Positions 19,873-32,450 of a stretch of 64,000 nt of DNA are shown piece after piece. The notes beneath the pieces were generated by a model. It saw only the letters and a list, made by a program, of their open reading frames with translations. It was not told where the DNA came from and made no database searches. Position 1 is the stretch's first letter, and each line of letters starts with the position of its first letter. The DNA is from Lepisosteus oculatus (taxonomy: Eukaryota > Chordata > Actinopteri > Semionotiformes > Lepisosteidae): positions 46,456,976 to 46,520,975 of the forward strand of contig NC_090709.1 of assembly GCF_040954835.1 (NCBI RefSeq), in the 5' to 3' direction. A program made the position numbers and the translations under genes.

Positions 19873-20935
19873 GTGGTAAATGCTTGTATTAAAAGACAGA
19901 TCCTTGACCACCTTGTTGAGAAGTGTAATAATACAGGCACACATTGTTAAAAACAAATATTTATTGCAATCACAAAACACAAACTGCACTACACCCAACA
20001 AAACATACAACACACATGTTACTTTATATAAAGTATTTACACACAAATCATCTCAGAGGTCTAACATTCTGGTCACCCAGAAAACTCTGGACTGTTACTA
20101 CGGACTGAATTCTTAATGCCTACAGAGGCCACATAGGAGACGAGGTGCCTTCTCATTAAATACAATGCAACCTGCAGTTAGATCTCTCTCCATAACAAGG
20201 TTCAGATACTTAGCTGCAGTCCGGTTTGGTTCAGATGACCAAGAAGTAGGGGATCTTGCCTGGCGTAAGCGTCAAGTCCCAACTCCTGCGGACTTCTCTC
20301 TCCTCTCCTTGTTTCTCCTCTTCCACCTTGTCTTCTCTCTTCTCTCTCTGTGTTTTCATGTCATGATAATTTGTGTATGGCCATGCTGCTCCTTGCCAAT
20401 CATGAATCTACAATGTATATAGGTGTGCTAAGATAAACCTTACAACTATTTCAGCTCAAGGGACCCCTCAAACCTTAGCAAACATCCTCCCTCCTTGGAA
20501 GTTAGGAGTGTTTTACTCTTCCCACTTCCGTCACCCAAAGCTGTAAAATTATAGTTACCTAAGTTTATTTCAATGATCCCAGTAACTCTTCCAAAAACAT
20601 TTTTCAGAACAGCTTCTTCAATTATCAAAGATTTTATATGATCTAAACACACTCATGGAGTAAGAAGGCAACGTCTACATCTGCCCAGCTCAGAAGGTGG
20701 GTTAAATCTCCCAGATCTAGAACAACATCAGCTTCTGACACAATTTTTGTATTTGTATTATATATTTTTAAACTCCAAACAAGAACAATGGGTTAACATT
20801 GAAAACATACATGCAACATTGAAAATGTATCCTCAGACTGTATTTGTTTATTCTTAAAAATAGGTTTTAGAGCACAAACAATTTTATTAGTAAGTCTACT
20901 GTTATTATCCCAGTGCCAAAGTTGTTGAGTATAAC
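19873..20935. other. No feature seen
   Basis: No recognised gene or repeat; short frames only. Confidence 0.45.
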
Positions 20936-20939
20936 ATGT

Positions 20940-21183
20940 TTAAAGTATTACAGGACAGTAAGATCAGCCACTATTTCAGTGAATGGCAAATTGGTAAGCA
21001 TGTGCTCATCACCCACCTAGACTCACATCAACACGAACTCTCTGTCATCCAGCACCTTGAGGCCCCCAGTAAGTACACATGGGCCTTGGTGATAGATTAC
21101 AGCTCTCCCTTTCACACAATTCAGCCCCCGAATCTCTTTCATAAAATAATTGACGCAGGTGTAAATCCATCAGTGTTTTTTTA
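20940..21183 (+). pseudogene. LINE reverse transcriptase fragment (CR1/Rex/L2-like)
   Basis: The frame has WQIGKHVLITHLDS, YTWALVIDYSSPFHTIQP and NLFHKIIDAGVNPSV. The middle piece corresponds to the RT block that usually reads LFIDFSSAFNTI, containing the first catalytic aspartate. Only about 60 residues align, with no neighbouring LINE parts. Confidence 0.6.
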
Positions 21184-21299
21184 AATGAATTTAAGAATAG
21201 TTTTACATCAAATCCTACATCGATAATAATTTACATTATAGTATCCTGCAAGTAAAACGTGGAAATATATTATCAGTTGCACTAAATCGATACTCACGA

Positions 21300-21685
21300 G
21301 CATCGTTAACTTAGCATATAATTCACTCCTCCTCAATAGGTGGCGCTAGAAGGTGCCGTCAGGTTTATATCCGGCTGCAGAAACTCTTGTTTACCATTCC
21401 CGCTCGTTTTTTTTAAACCGCTGCAGCGCTCAAGAACAACGTAACCGTACTGCACGGCTCTGACGATATGTCATCCACTTGGCGTTGATTGAAACGCTTG
21501 CTTTAGCTAAATAATAATGAGGAAAGTTATTCTGTTTTTTAAGTACCGTTTCAGGGTCTGAATATGCTATGTCTTGTCGGTTGTGTTCATATTTGAACAG
21601 ATCACAGAATACAGAATCTGTGAAGAATAAAAATAAAGTTCTTGAGTTTAAGTCAGCCTTTGTTTATGATTGACTCTGAAGAAGG
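21300..21685 (+). promoter_or_regulatory. Probable promoter/5' UTR of the zinc-finger gene
   Basis: The stretch just upstream of the first coding exon is richer in CpG than its surroundings (21330-21490). It contains GGTGGCGCTAGAAGGTG, a CTCF-core-like motif. No TATA box is obvious. The assignment rests on position only. Confidence 0.35.
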
Positions 21686-22073
21686 ATGGCGACGTGTTTG
21701 TTGAATCTACAAACCGAGATTCACTCTTTCATAGATATGTTACTCAAATCGATCGTGTATGATGTGTCAGAAGTTTTCAGAAACAGGATGTCTGACTCCG
21801 AGGACAAGTTTCAAGACAAACTCCGCAGCGTCTCACAGACTCTGGTGAGGCGGGCCGTGTTTAAAATCACACAGTGGGTGGAGGACAGTGTCGGGAGTGA
21901 AATGGCGCAGCTGAAGAAGGAGAACGAGAGCCTGAAGCGGAGATTGCAGCTGTGCGAGAAGGAGTCGGGAGCAGGAGGAGATCGGGGACAGACAGATCGT
22001 GTTGGACACATGCTTCCCTGTGAAGTCACCGCAGGAATAAAGGAAGAAATGTACGCGAAACTGGAGCTGTCAG
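21686..22073 (+). CDS. C2H2 zinc-finger protein, first coding exon
   Basis: The exon opens with MATCLLNLQTEIHSFIDMLL and encodes 129 residues plus one base (phase 1), ending at a CAG|GTCAGT donor. Residues about 45-95 (KLRSVSQTLVRRAVFKITQW, then ENESLKRRLQLCEKE) form an amphipathic helix or coiled coil. This is the N-terminal plan of many fish zinc-finger proteins, where it probably mediates dimerisation. The phase and the Gly split codon match both the exon-like copy at 29583 and the terminal exon at 37769. Spliced directly to the latter, the protein would have 659 residues. It probably binds DNA in the nucleus; the target is unknown. Confidence 0.8.
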
Positions 22074-22261
22074 GTCAGTGGGGTGACTTGTATGAAGTTA
22101 GTGTCTGAACTGTTGTTGTCTGATTATGGCGATTATAATACTTCGTTCAGACATACTAGTTGTTTCCCTGGATTATTGTATAATCCTACAGGTATGTCAT
22201 TAGGAAAAAAACTATTCAGTTTGCATTTACGTTGTATTGGTTTAGATTTGTATATGTATAG

Positions 22262-22795
22262 CAATGATCATGCGTCTGTATTAACCCCTCTCTCTCAGTG
22301 CAGGGTAAATGTACTGTAGTGTTCAGTTACTGTGTCTGTATTAACCCCTCTCTCTCAGTGCAGGGTAAATGTACTGTAGTGTTCAGTTACTGTGTCTGTA
22401 TTAACCCCTCTCTCTCAGTGCAGTGTTAATGTCCTGTAGTGTCCAGTCAGTCAGTGTGTCTATATTAACCCCTCTCTCTCAGTGTAGTGTTAATGTACTG
22501 GAGTGTCCAGTCAGTGTGTCTGTATTACGCTCTCTCTCTCAGTGCAGTGTTCATGTCCTGGAGTGTCAAGTCAGTGTGTCTGTATTACGCTCTCTCTCTA
22601 AGTGCAGTGTTAATGTACTGTGGTGTCCAGTCAGTGTGTCTGTATTACGCTCTCTCTCTCAGTGCAGTGTTAATGTACTGGAGTGTCCAGTCAGTGTGTC
22701 TGTATTAACCCCTCTCTTTCAATGCAGTGTTAATGTACTGTAGTGTCCAGTCAGTGTGTCTGTAGTAAACCCTCACTGTCACTGCAGTGTTAATT
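22262..22795. repeat. 59-60 bp minisatellite in the first intron
   Basis: About nine tandem units of the form GTGTCTGTATTAACCCCTCT...CAGTGCAGTGTTAATGTACTG...GTCCAGTCA. Units differ at a few sites and alternate AACCCC with ACGCTC variants. The 106-residue frame through it is a product of the period and is not a gene. Confidence 0.92.
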
Positions 22796-23744
22796 GTATG
22801 TACAGATGCAGCCATTCAAAATGGGTGGGGTATTTCGCAGCATACCCCGGTGGGCGTGTCGCGGTATCACGCGGTTAATCGCGTCATTTGACGTCATGCC
22901 GGAAACTATCCGGAGTCACCTTGTAAAACCGCCAGGGGGAGCTTAACCTCTCATGTACAGCATTTGAGCTTTTAATTTTGAACTGTGTATTACAGCATGT
23001 TAATCATCAGTCATTAAAATGTTGGTATATTTTATGAAAGCAAGATTGCTCAGTTGGACAAAAGTGCACAACCTACCTTTATCAGAAATATTTATGCATC
23101 AAAGCCTTTACTGAAGATATTACTAATAGTATTAATAATGAATGACTTTGGACAAGCTGTATACTCAAAGTATAATTTCTTTAGCACATTTGTACAAGCA
23201 CTTGGAATCTGTCCAGGCCATACTTTGTCAGGCATTTTGTTTTACTTCAACGGGCATAAAAACTCCCTTGCTTTTAACAGGGCATTTCATAGTTTCTAAC
23301 TACGAAAATGATTTAAAATGCGACACTTATCATTCAACTAGAGCTCAAAATATCACAAGGATCCTCAAGAGCACAGCAAAGACTGTATTAAAAGATACTT
23401 GTATGAGATACATGAGAATCCAGGCTTTTTTATCAACGCTTTCTTTTCCGTATACCAGATTTTATGGAACCACTTCAGAAGGGTGTCAGCCAGTCAGATT
23501 CCAGGAATCGGTACTTTAAAGGAAAAATACACACCGGTATTCCATTTCTCCCTAACGATTTTAAGCATCGAAGTATTTAACTAGCATGTGAAATAGCGTG
23601 TGAAAAAGTGGTAGTTTTAAACTTTTCTGCTAATATAATATGGAATCGCGTATCTAAAGAATTTAAGAACGATATGACTATATTCATATTCGTGTACTGC
23701 GACAGGGCTGTATAGGGCTGTTTCGCCTCTCTCTTCATGCGACT

Positions 23745-23819
23745 TCCCTTGTAGCCTACTGGTCTATGTGCCTGATTACCAACTCATGGATTGTGTGTTC
23801 AAATCCAGCTGGTGCTGGA
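23745..23819 (+). repeat. tRNA-like segment in the left arm of E1
   Basis: TAGCCTACTGG fits a Pol III A box and GTGTTCAAATCC fits a B box at the normal tRNA spacing, with a CTCATGG loop between. An inverted counterpart is at 28079-28150, and the E2 left arm has one at 30925-30997. A true cloverleaf is not well closed. Confidence 0.55.
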
Positions 23820-23999
23820 CTTTTCTTTTAACAAACATTTCTTTGAAAAAATAGAATAGCAATATTATGGACAATCAATTGACTTTTATATTTCAAAATA
23901 TCACAACATGATCGATTCCAAGTCATTTTTGATAACAATGAATAGTCACCTTCTTCCCTTCTGACAACGGTCCCTGCTTCTGCTTCCTGCTTCTATTGT

Positions 24000-24014
24000 G
24001 TGTGTGTGTGTAAT
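24000..24014. repeat. (GT)n microsatellite
   Basis: A short run of GT repeats in the E1 arm, one unit or more longer than the run in E2 near 31177. Confidence 0.8.
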
Positions 24015-27000
24015 AGAGTAAATTTTTATAGAGAAATGGAGGCTGGACAGTATGCGTTACAATATAAACATTTATATTGATTTAAATCGTGTTTTGATTT
24101 AAATTGCAAACGTGTGTTTAATTATATGTGTTTTTTTATCATAATCAGGCTAATGCAACATAAATTGATACAGTATCTTTGTCTTCTAAGTATCTTAATA
24201 AACTTTCAGCATAGCTTTCTACCAGTTTAGATTTATATTTCTTGGGATTTTGGGATCAAACGTGGAAGGATTAGATTGTAATCGTTTTAATTTTTCAAAT
24301 ACGTTTTAGAAAAGTGTAATCTATACCTGCCCAGACTGTACGCCTTCCTAAACCTCGCCTTTCACTCCTATCCTGCTCTTCCCCGCGCACCCCAGCTGGG
24401 CGCTCTTCGGCCTCTGCCCAGGATGAATGTATATTTTGATATTTACACCCCGCGCGGCACCGAGGGAGCGTCTGCATTTATAACTTAGTTTTTAAAATTA
24501 GTCAAGCAATATGAAGCATCTCCTTTTACTTTTAAGTCCCTTAAATACATTGAGCACAGCTTTCTCACCTCTTAAGATTGCTTTTTGATACCATCCTTAC
24601 ACAAAGCAGAAACTTTCTGATGACATACAGTACAAGTGGAGGGAGTGGATTTTTCTAAGGAAAATTGCAGTATAACTTTATTCATGCACATCATTATACA
24701 GTATCTCATTTTGTATTTCTATAAAAAAAATTGTTTGCCCAGCCACTATTGTTGTTATTGTTTTTATCCTGTAAAGCGCTTTGAGGAGCACAGCTTTCTC
24801 ACCACTTAGATTACTTTTTGACACCATCCTTACACAAAGCAGAAACTGATTGTATTTTCCGATGACATACAAGTGCAAAGATTACAGATTTTAATCGTCT
24901 TTTTTCTGAACCAGGGAAAATCTGATCATGTTTCTCTATAACAATAATAAAAAACTTTATTTTACATATCACCTTTAAAAGTGGCATCTCAAAACAATAC
25001 AGTAGATGTAAACCACAGATTACAAAGTAAATACCCAGACAAACGCAAACGCGTTTTTAATAAAATGCTTTCATTCATTCAACAGAGAGAGAGCGTAAAA
25101 CCTGGGTGTAACAGCTGTTCCTTTTTCTGATCACTCGCTCTCTGGATAAACGTCTCGCCTGTCCAGTTCTATCAATTTATTTTAGTCAAAATTTTATATA
25201 TCACCTTTAAAAGTGGAATCTCAAAGCAAAGTAAATACCCAACACTGATTGTACCCATCTGTCATGCTAATAAAACACCTTGAATTGAATTGAGGGAGAG
25301 AGGGGGGGAGGGCGAGCGAGATAACCAGGACGCAAGGCAAATAAGATACACTCCACAGGCATTCACAACAGCAACATATGAAATGTTTGCACATATAGTT
25401 AAGTTATTACTTGGTTTTCAAAGTGCTATGAAATACAATATTGTTGTTGTTGCTGTTCTTGTTGTTTTTATCCTGTAAAGCGTTTTGAGAAGCCACCTTT
25501 AAAGGCGATATATACTGTAAAAGCGCTGATTCTTATGGAATGTGTTCCGCCGGGGATTCAATTTTTTTTTTAATCGCGTATCTAAGGAAATCTCAGTATA
25601 ACTATGTTCATGAACAAACAGTGGCATGTTACATTATTATTAGTTTTTTTGTTAACAAGGCTCGCCAGCTAATGTGAATCGAAACCTGTCTTTCTGGCTT
25701 TTAAAGTCGTGCGAAGTGTAAGCCACAATTCAAATAGAGAAAAAAGAGCTGACTGGCAAGATTTAAGATGTGGCTGTCAATGTTGGATTAAAAAAAACAC
25801 ATTGTCAGACGTTTGTTGCATTGCTTGAAAAATAACTTTATTTCGAGAGACTGGATAAGTAATTCAAGTGTTTTTTTTTAACTTCCTGAAAAACAACTTA
25901 TAATTTAACTATATGTGCAAACGTTTTATGATATGTCACTGTTGTGAATGTCTGTGGAGTGTATGTCATTTGCCTGTCTGTCCTGGCTGTGCTCTCTCTC
26001 TCAATTCAATTCAATTCAAGGTGCTTTAACTTTAACTTGCTTTAACTTTGCAAGTCTGAGTTCTTGTGTCCGTCCTATCCGAACCTGAAAGTATTACAAT
26101 ATGTATCTTTATAGCAGGTGGTGTACAGTTTTTTAGCATAGATTACACTTTTCTAAAATGTATTTAAAAAATAAAAACGATTACAATCTAATCTTTCCAC
26201 GGGCTTCTAAATCTAATCTTTCCAGAGCAGCTTCTTAACTGTGAAAATATGTGTCTGTCTTTCCGTAGAGGGGGAAGGGAATTGGATCTGCAATGCCCTT
26301 TGGCTACAAAAGTAAAAAGAAGGCGCTCCCTCTCTCTCTTTTGATTATTACATCCAATAATCAAAAATGACACAATAAACATAATAACCATAATAACGAC
26401 CAACCAACAAAAACAACCATACAAACATAATACCAACCAAAAACATAGATAACAACCACAATACAAAATCAAAAATATAAAACCATTAAACTCTCTCAAA
26501 TTCATGCAGTTATCATAATCCCGCCCCTTATGCAAAACCAAACCCTCCTCCCATCCCAGTTTATCCTCTTTATCATAAACAAAATCCACCTCAATTTTCA
26601 ACATAAAGCATTACACAAAACCAATACCTCAACACTCCATACAATGTGTTTTTTTTAATCCAACATTGACAGCCACATCTTAAATCTTGTCAGTCAGCTC
26701 TTTTTTCTCTATTTGAATTGTGGCTTACACATCGCACGACTTTAAAAGCTAGAAAGACAGGTTTCAATTCACATTAGCTGGCGAGCCTTGTTAACAAAAA
26801 AACAGACAATACCCAGGGAGAGGGAGGTCAAGCCAGAGAGAGAGTTTTTTACCCTCTGTCTAAAATACCAAATAACCCGGGGCAGAGACTTCGGGGGGAT
26901 CATTGCATGGTACAGAGCGGAGCTCAGTCAATTCTTATGGAATGTGTTTTTTCTTTCTTCTTTTTTTCAGCATGGAATAAACCTGTTACTTGATTCATAT

Positions 27001-28078
27001 GGATGCCCGGTTCCGCCTGGGATTCAAAACATATATTTTTTTTTTTTACTTGGGTATCAAAGGGAATAGGCAGTATAACCCTGTTCATGCACAAACTGTG
27101 GCATATTACATTGATTTGGGTGTCTCCTCTTGCCAGAAAGCTTTAAATTGCATATTGAGCGCGGTTTTTGACTTTTTTTAAATTGTATTTTGAGCGCGGA
27201 CAGCACATACAAGGGTTAATTGCACACTGAACTGCATGTAAAAAAAACAATTACTTTTTGTCAATGAAAACCGGTGTGTGTGTCTCTCTCTGCTGGATGT
27301 CCCTCTCACTCTCTGCTGAATGAATAAAAGCATTTTATTAAAAACGCGTTTGCGTTTGTCTGGTATTTACTTTGGTCCCTTTTAACTGTTTTTCGATCTA
27401 CTGTATTGCTTTGAGATGCCACTTTTAAAGGTGATATGTAAAATAAAGTTTTTTATTATTGTTGTAGAGAAACATGATCAGATTTTCCCTGGTTCAGAAA
27501 AAAAGATCTAAAGTGCTACACCTAACTTTCTTAATTCGATGTATTTAAAGCAGTGAACTAATGTAGGTGTAACATAACTTTCAGAAATACAATCGAGAAT
27601 AGTTTTGTGGTGTTTGTTTAGATGAAACGTTCCTAAAACGTATAATGTAACAAAATTAAAGACGATTAAAATCTGTAATCTTTCCACTTGTACTGTATAT
27701 CATCGGAAAGTTTCTGCTTTGTGTAAGGATGATATCAAAAAGTAATCTTAAGTGGTGAGAAAGCTGTGCTCAATGTATTTAAGGGACTTAAAAGTAAAAG
27801 GAGATGCTTCATATTGCTTGACTAATTTTAAAAACTAAGTTATAAATGCAGACGCTCCCTCGGTGCTGCGCCGGGTGTAAATATCAAAATATACACCGAA
27901 TAAAACCGATTACAGTCTAATCCTTCCACGTTTGATCCCAAAATCCCAAGAAATATAAATCTAAATGGGTAGAAAGCTATGCTGATCATGTTGTGATATT
28001 TTGAAATATAAAAGTCAATTGATTTTCCATAATATCGCTATTCTATTTTTTCGAAGAAATTTTTGTTAAAAGAGAAGT

Positions 28079-28150
28079 CCAGCACCAGCTGGATTTGAAC
28101 ACACAACCCATGAGTTGATAATTGGGCACGTAGACCAGTAGGCTACAAGG
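28079..28150 (-). repeat. tRNA-like segment in the right arm of E1
   Basis: The reverse complement of the left-arm segment at 23745, with a few substitutions; A and B box motifs are kept. It shows that the arms of E1 are inverted copies of each other. Confidence 0.55.
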
Positions 28151-28692
28151 GAAGTCGCATGAAGAGTGAGGAGAAACAGCCCTACACAGCCCTGTCGCAG
28201 TACACTAATATAATCATATCGTTATTAAATTCTTTAGATACGCGATTCCATATTATATTCCCTTTTAATCAAATTCTAAAAATATGCTTGTTGACTCCGG
28301 TAAGATTTTGATGCTTAAAATGTTTAGGGAGAAATGGAATACTGGTGTGTATTTTTTCTTTAAAGTACCAAGACCAGCTATATACTGTATGTTTATGTTC
28401 CAAAATTAATATCGTTTATGGCCTTCACACGCGTTACAGTATGCTCCTATTCTTTTTATGCTCAGCTACTAAGATTTCCCTTCAGTGGTAAAATTCAATA
28501 TCTACAACGGGCACAGAAAAGACGTTTACTGTAAGTCTTTCTACGACAGACCAACGGACCACGAGTGCCCCTGTCGGTCAACCAATCACGTACAGCGGTA
28601 CCCCGTGTCATCTTGCGTCACGATGCGCGACGCTGTAGCCAATTACCTCCGGTACGTGTCTGTACCGTGCACTTTGAATGGCTGCATCTGTA

Positions 28693-29582
28693 GTAGTGAT
28701 ATTATTACAGTAGACTCACGTTTTACATTGTAATTAGGCTCCTGACAAAGCCTGTATATCCAAAATCACATATAATCAGAACACCACCACACCAACCGAG
28801 GTTGACTCGGGTTAAAAAAAAGATTTAAGATCAGTTTGGTGGGGGTTTGGGTAAAAAAAAGATGACCTGTGCATCACTAAAGACAATAGACTGCTGCACA
28901 GCGGCAAGGACATCGCCACCAAACTGACATAATTTCATTCTAGGTGCATAAAACTAAAACACTGAAGCGATAGGTGCTGATGGGGAGAGTGAAGGAGAGG
29001 TGGTCTGTCATAACTCAAGCTTCATTAAAACACAAAGGCAACTGAAGGGTACAGCCAAGGAGAATGAGTTGAAACTGCCTTTTGGCAGACCCTCAAGCCA
29101 GCCAAGCCTTCGACTAGGCTGGTGCGCGCCCCACTAATGACACACAGTCTCCTTAAAGACTGCTGAAACCCCAATACCTAGACTCAACACACAAGTCCCT
29201 GCTCCCACTTTTTACAGCTTGCAGTTCTTAACAGTGCCCCTAGCCCCTTCATAGCGGACACTACAATATTCTTTCCTCTGACTTAAACAGTTTTAAGAAA
29301 AATGATTAGGTGAGCCCGCGGACCACACTTTGAGAATTACTGGTTTAAAGTATAATAAAAACAGTGATATAACTTAACTCGCCTTGCCTTTCCTCTTCGT
29401 ACTTGTCAAATATGGTGATGCTGCATGATAACAAGTGACCAAATCCCAAAGAGCAGCTCAGATGTGTGCTACTAGAGTTGAGCTATTAGAGTTGAGTTCT
29501 TGAAATTTCCTGCATTATTTACATTTTTACATTTTTTCTAAGCTCATGCTAAAGGTCTTGTCGTCTTCTCCTGTGTTTTCAG
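28693..29582. other. Intron sequence of the zinc-finger locus
   Basis: No gene is recognised. From about 29340 to the exon it matches 37340-37768, marking the start of a duplicated block. The acceptor is TGTGTTTTCAG at 29582. Confidence 0.6.
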
Positions 29583-30026
29583 GCTCAGTGGCCCGTGCTC
29601 TTCCTGATGCTGGGGAAAGGGCTCCTCTTGAACAGCAACACAGAGAGGAGGAGTGGGGCTCCAGTCTGATGCAGGAGACAGAGCTCCCTGCTGCAGAAGG
29701 GAAAGAGACACTCAGGGAGCAGCACACAGAGAGCAGACAGACTGTCAAGGATCTGGACTCTGTGCCCATGATGAAGACAGAGCCGGAGAGTGAGACAACT
29801 GGGTTATTAGGATGTGAGGATTTTACAAGGAAGGTTAATATTCTGGACAATAATACTATTACAATAAATTACAATGCTCTAGAATCTGTGTCTGTACAGA
29901 GGATCAAAGAGGAGGAGCTGGATGAACTGGATGGGTTTAATCTTACAGAGCAGTACATGGTGATCCAGCTAATTGATCCCGCAGAGCAGCAGACATTTTT
30001 AGATCTTAGTCTTGTCTCTGAGCCTG
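29583..30026 (+). pseudogene. Truncated duplicate of the zinc-finger terminal exon
   Basis: After the acceptor the frame reads GSVARALPDAGERAPLEQQ, closely matching [19 protein letters not shown] at 37769. Homology continues through [17 protein letters not shown] and LIDPAEQQT. After EQQT it leaves the exon and runs into sequence shared with 40690-40735, then Gypsy-derived DNA, so all zinc fingers are missing. A good donor (CCTG|GTAAGT) follows in phase 1, so the piece could be spliced in as an extra exon without a frame change. That would be optional; a dead duplicate is as likely. Confidence 0.7.
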
Positions 30027-30164
30027 GTAAGTGTTCTTTCTAATTTTTAAAAAAATGTTCTCCATCTTTCACAATAATGTCGTCCAGATAACACTGTGTA
30101 CCTGTAGTTCCCTGCATGGCTTGTTCCATCACCCTCTGCCATACAGCTTGAGCCCTAGAAACTA
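30027..30164 (-). mobile_element. Ty3/Gypsy pol fossil, first part (split by E2)
   Basis: This is the minus-strand remnant corresponding to 40736-40859, where the frame contains a YLDDI-type RT block. E2 is inserted at its right end, and the fossil continues at 35706. It is a broken, old copy of an LTR retrotransposon. Confidence 0.6.
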
Positions 30165-30924
30165 CAGATGCAGCCATTCAAAATGGGTGGGGTATTTCGC
30201 GGCATACACCAGTGGGCGTGTCGCGTTATCACGTGTTATCATGCAGTATCACGCAGTATCACGCAGTTAATCGCGTCATTTGACATCATGCCGGAAACTA
30301 TCCGGCGTCACCTTGTAAAACCGCCAGGGGGAGCTTAACCTCTCATGTACAGCATTTGAGCTTTTAATTTTGAACTGTGTATTACAGCATGTTAATCATC
30401 AGTCATGTTGGTATATTTTATGAAAGCAAGATTGCTCAGTTGGACAAAAGTACACAACCTACCTTTATCAGAAATATTTATGCATCAAAGCCTTTACCGA
30501 AGATATTAATAATAGTATTAATAATGAGTGACATTGGACAAGCTGTATACTCAAAGTATAATTTCTTAAGCACATTTGTACAAGCACTTGGAATCTGTCC
30601 AAGCCATACTTTGTTATCAACGCTTTCTTTTCCATATACCAGATTTTATGGAACCACTTCAGAATGGTGTCAGCCAGTCAGATTCCAGGAATCGGTACTT
30701 TAAAGGAAAAGTACACACCGGTATTCCATTTCTCCCTAACGATTTTAAGCATCGAAGTATTTAACTAGCATGTGAAATAGCGTGTGAAAAAGTGGTAGTT
30801 TTAAGCTTTTCTGCTAATATAATATGGAATCGCGTATCTAAAGAATTTAAGAACGATATGATTATATTCGTGTACTGCGACAGGGCTGTGTAGGGCTGTT
30901 TCGCCTTTCTCTTCATGCGCCTTC

Positions 30925-30997
30925 CCTTGTAGCTTACTGGTCTACGTGCCCGATTACCAACTCATGGATTGTGTGTTCAAATCCAGCTGGTGCTGGA
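30925..30997 (+). repeat. tRNA-like segment in the left arm of E2
   Basis: Nearly identical to 23745-23819, with TAGCTTACTGG and GTGTTCAAATCC as A- and B-box-like motifs. Confidence 0.55.
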
Positions 30998-32199
30998 CTT
31001 TTCTTTTAACAAACATTTCTTTGAAAAAATAGAATAGCAATATTATGGACAATCAATTGACTTTTATATTTCAAAATATCACAACATGATCGATTCTAAG
31101 TCATTTTTGATAACAATGAATAGTTAACTTCTTCCCTTCTGACAACGGTCCCTGCTTCTGCTTCCTGCTTCTATTGTGTGTGTGTGTAATAGAGTAAATT
31201 TTTATAGAGAAATGGAGGCTGGACAGTATGCGTTACAATATAAACATTTATATTGATTTAAATCGTGTTTTGATTTAAATCGCAAACGCGTGTTTAATTA
31301 TATGTGTTTTTTTATCATAATCAGGCTAATGCAACATAAATTGATACAGTATCTTTGTCTTCTAAGTATCTTAATAAACGTTCAGCATAGCTTTCTACCC
31401 GTTTAGATTTATATTTCTTGGGATTTTGGGATCAAACGTGGAAGGATTAGGTTGTAATCGTTTTTATTTTTCAAATTATTTTTAGAAAAGTGTAATCTAT
31501 ACCTGCCCAGACTGTACGCCTTCCTAAACCCTGCCTTTCACTCCTGTCCTGCTCTTCCCCGCGCACCCCAGCCGGGCGCTCTTCGGTCTCTGCCCAGGAC
31601 GAATGTATATTTTGATATTTACACCCGGCACGGCACCGAGGGAGCGTCTGCATTTATAACTTAGTTTTTAAAATTAGTCAAGCGATATGAAGCATCTCCT
31701 TTTACTTTTAAGTCCCTTAAATACATTGAGCACAGCTTTCTCACCACTTAAGATTACTTTTTGATACCATCCTTACACAAAGCAGAAACTTTCTGATGAC
31801 ATACAGTACAAGTGGAAAGATTACAGATTTTAATCGTCTTTAATTTTGTTACGTTATACGTTTTAGGAATGTTTTATCTAAACAAACACCACAAAACTAT
31901 TCTCGATTGTATTTCTGAATGTTATGTTACACCTACAGTAGTTCACTGCTTTAAATACATCGAATTAAGAAAGTTAGGTGTAGCACTTTAGATCTTTTTT
32001 TCTGAACCAGGGAAAATCTGATCATGTTTCTCTATAACAATAATAAAAAACTTTATTTTACATATCACCTTTAAAAGTGGCATCTCAAAGCAATACAGTA
32101 GATGGAAAAACAGTTAAAGGTTAAACATTAGAGGCTTGCCACACCCGGACTGTTAAACCAACGCATTAGCACGTCAAAGCCCATTGAGGACCCGGGCGC

Positions 32200-32450
32200 A
32201 ATAGTTGTTTTGTCCCTTGATTTACTGATCTGCATTAATTATGGAAATTGAGTTCCTGCTCTTTGCAGACGACCTGGTCCCGCTGTCGCCCACAGAACAA
32301 AGGCTGCGCCAGAACCTGGCACTGCTGGAGCAGCACTGTCAGACCTGGGCGCCAACAGTCAATCTGGACAAGACCAGAGTTATGGTTTTCCAGAAAAAAA
32401 GCCAGACCTCAGGGAAACAGGTACAAATTCACACTTAACAACACATTAAC
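32200..32450 (+). pseudogene. LINE reverse transcriptase fragment (FADD box) inside E2
   Basis: The frame from 32241 reads EFLLFADDLVPLSPTEQRL, then LEQHCQTWAPTVNLDKTRVM and VFQKKSQ. This is the RT palm block with the catalytic FADD. Only about 60 residues remain between arm sequences. It must have been carried into the element or its ancestor; the clade is uncertain. Confidence 0.7.

Larger units (their letters stand above)
22803..28690. mobile_element. Long inverted-repeat element E1 (5.9 kb), TA-flanked
   Basis: Both ends read CAGATGCAGCCATTCAAA inward, and both are bordered by TA. Inside, the left part (about 23515-25900) recurs inverted in the right part (about 26640-28375); for example the block around 24480-24560 faces that at 27760-27845. 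No transposase is visible, so it would be non-autonomous. A second copy, E2, lies at 30165-35705. TA duplication suggests Tc1/mariner-type mobilisation, but the size and long arms are unusual. A hydrophobic minus-strand frame at 26188-26604 lies in AT-rich spacer and has no known family. Confidence 0.75.

Noticed and set aside
22423-22743. 106-residue repeat protein in the intron minisatellite
   Set aside because: The unit length is a multiple of three, so all frames without a stop stay open. No start context or conservation suggests a gene.
26188-26604. Hydrophobic 138-residue frame in the spacer of E1
   Set aside because: The hydrophobic run comes from an AT-rich stretch of ATTATT/ATAACC type. 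It is not found in E2 and matches no transposase or membrane family I know.
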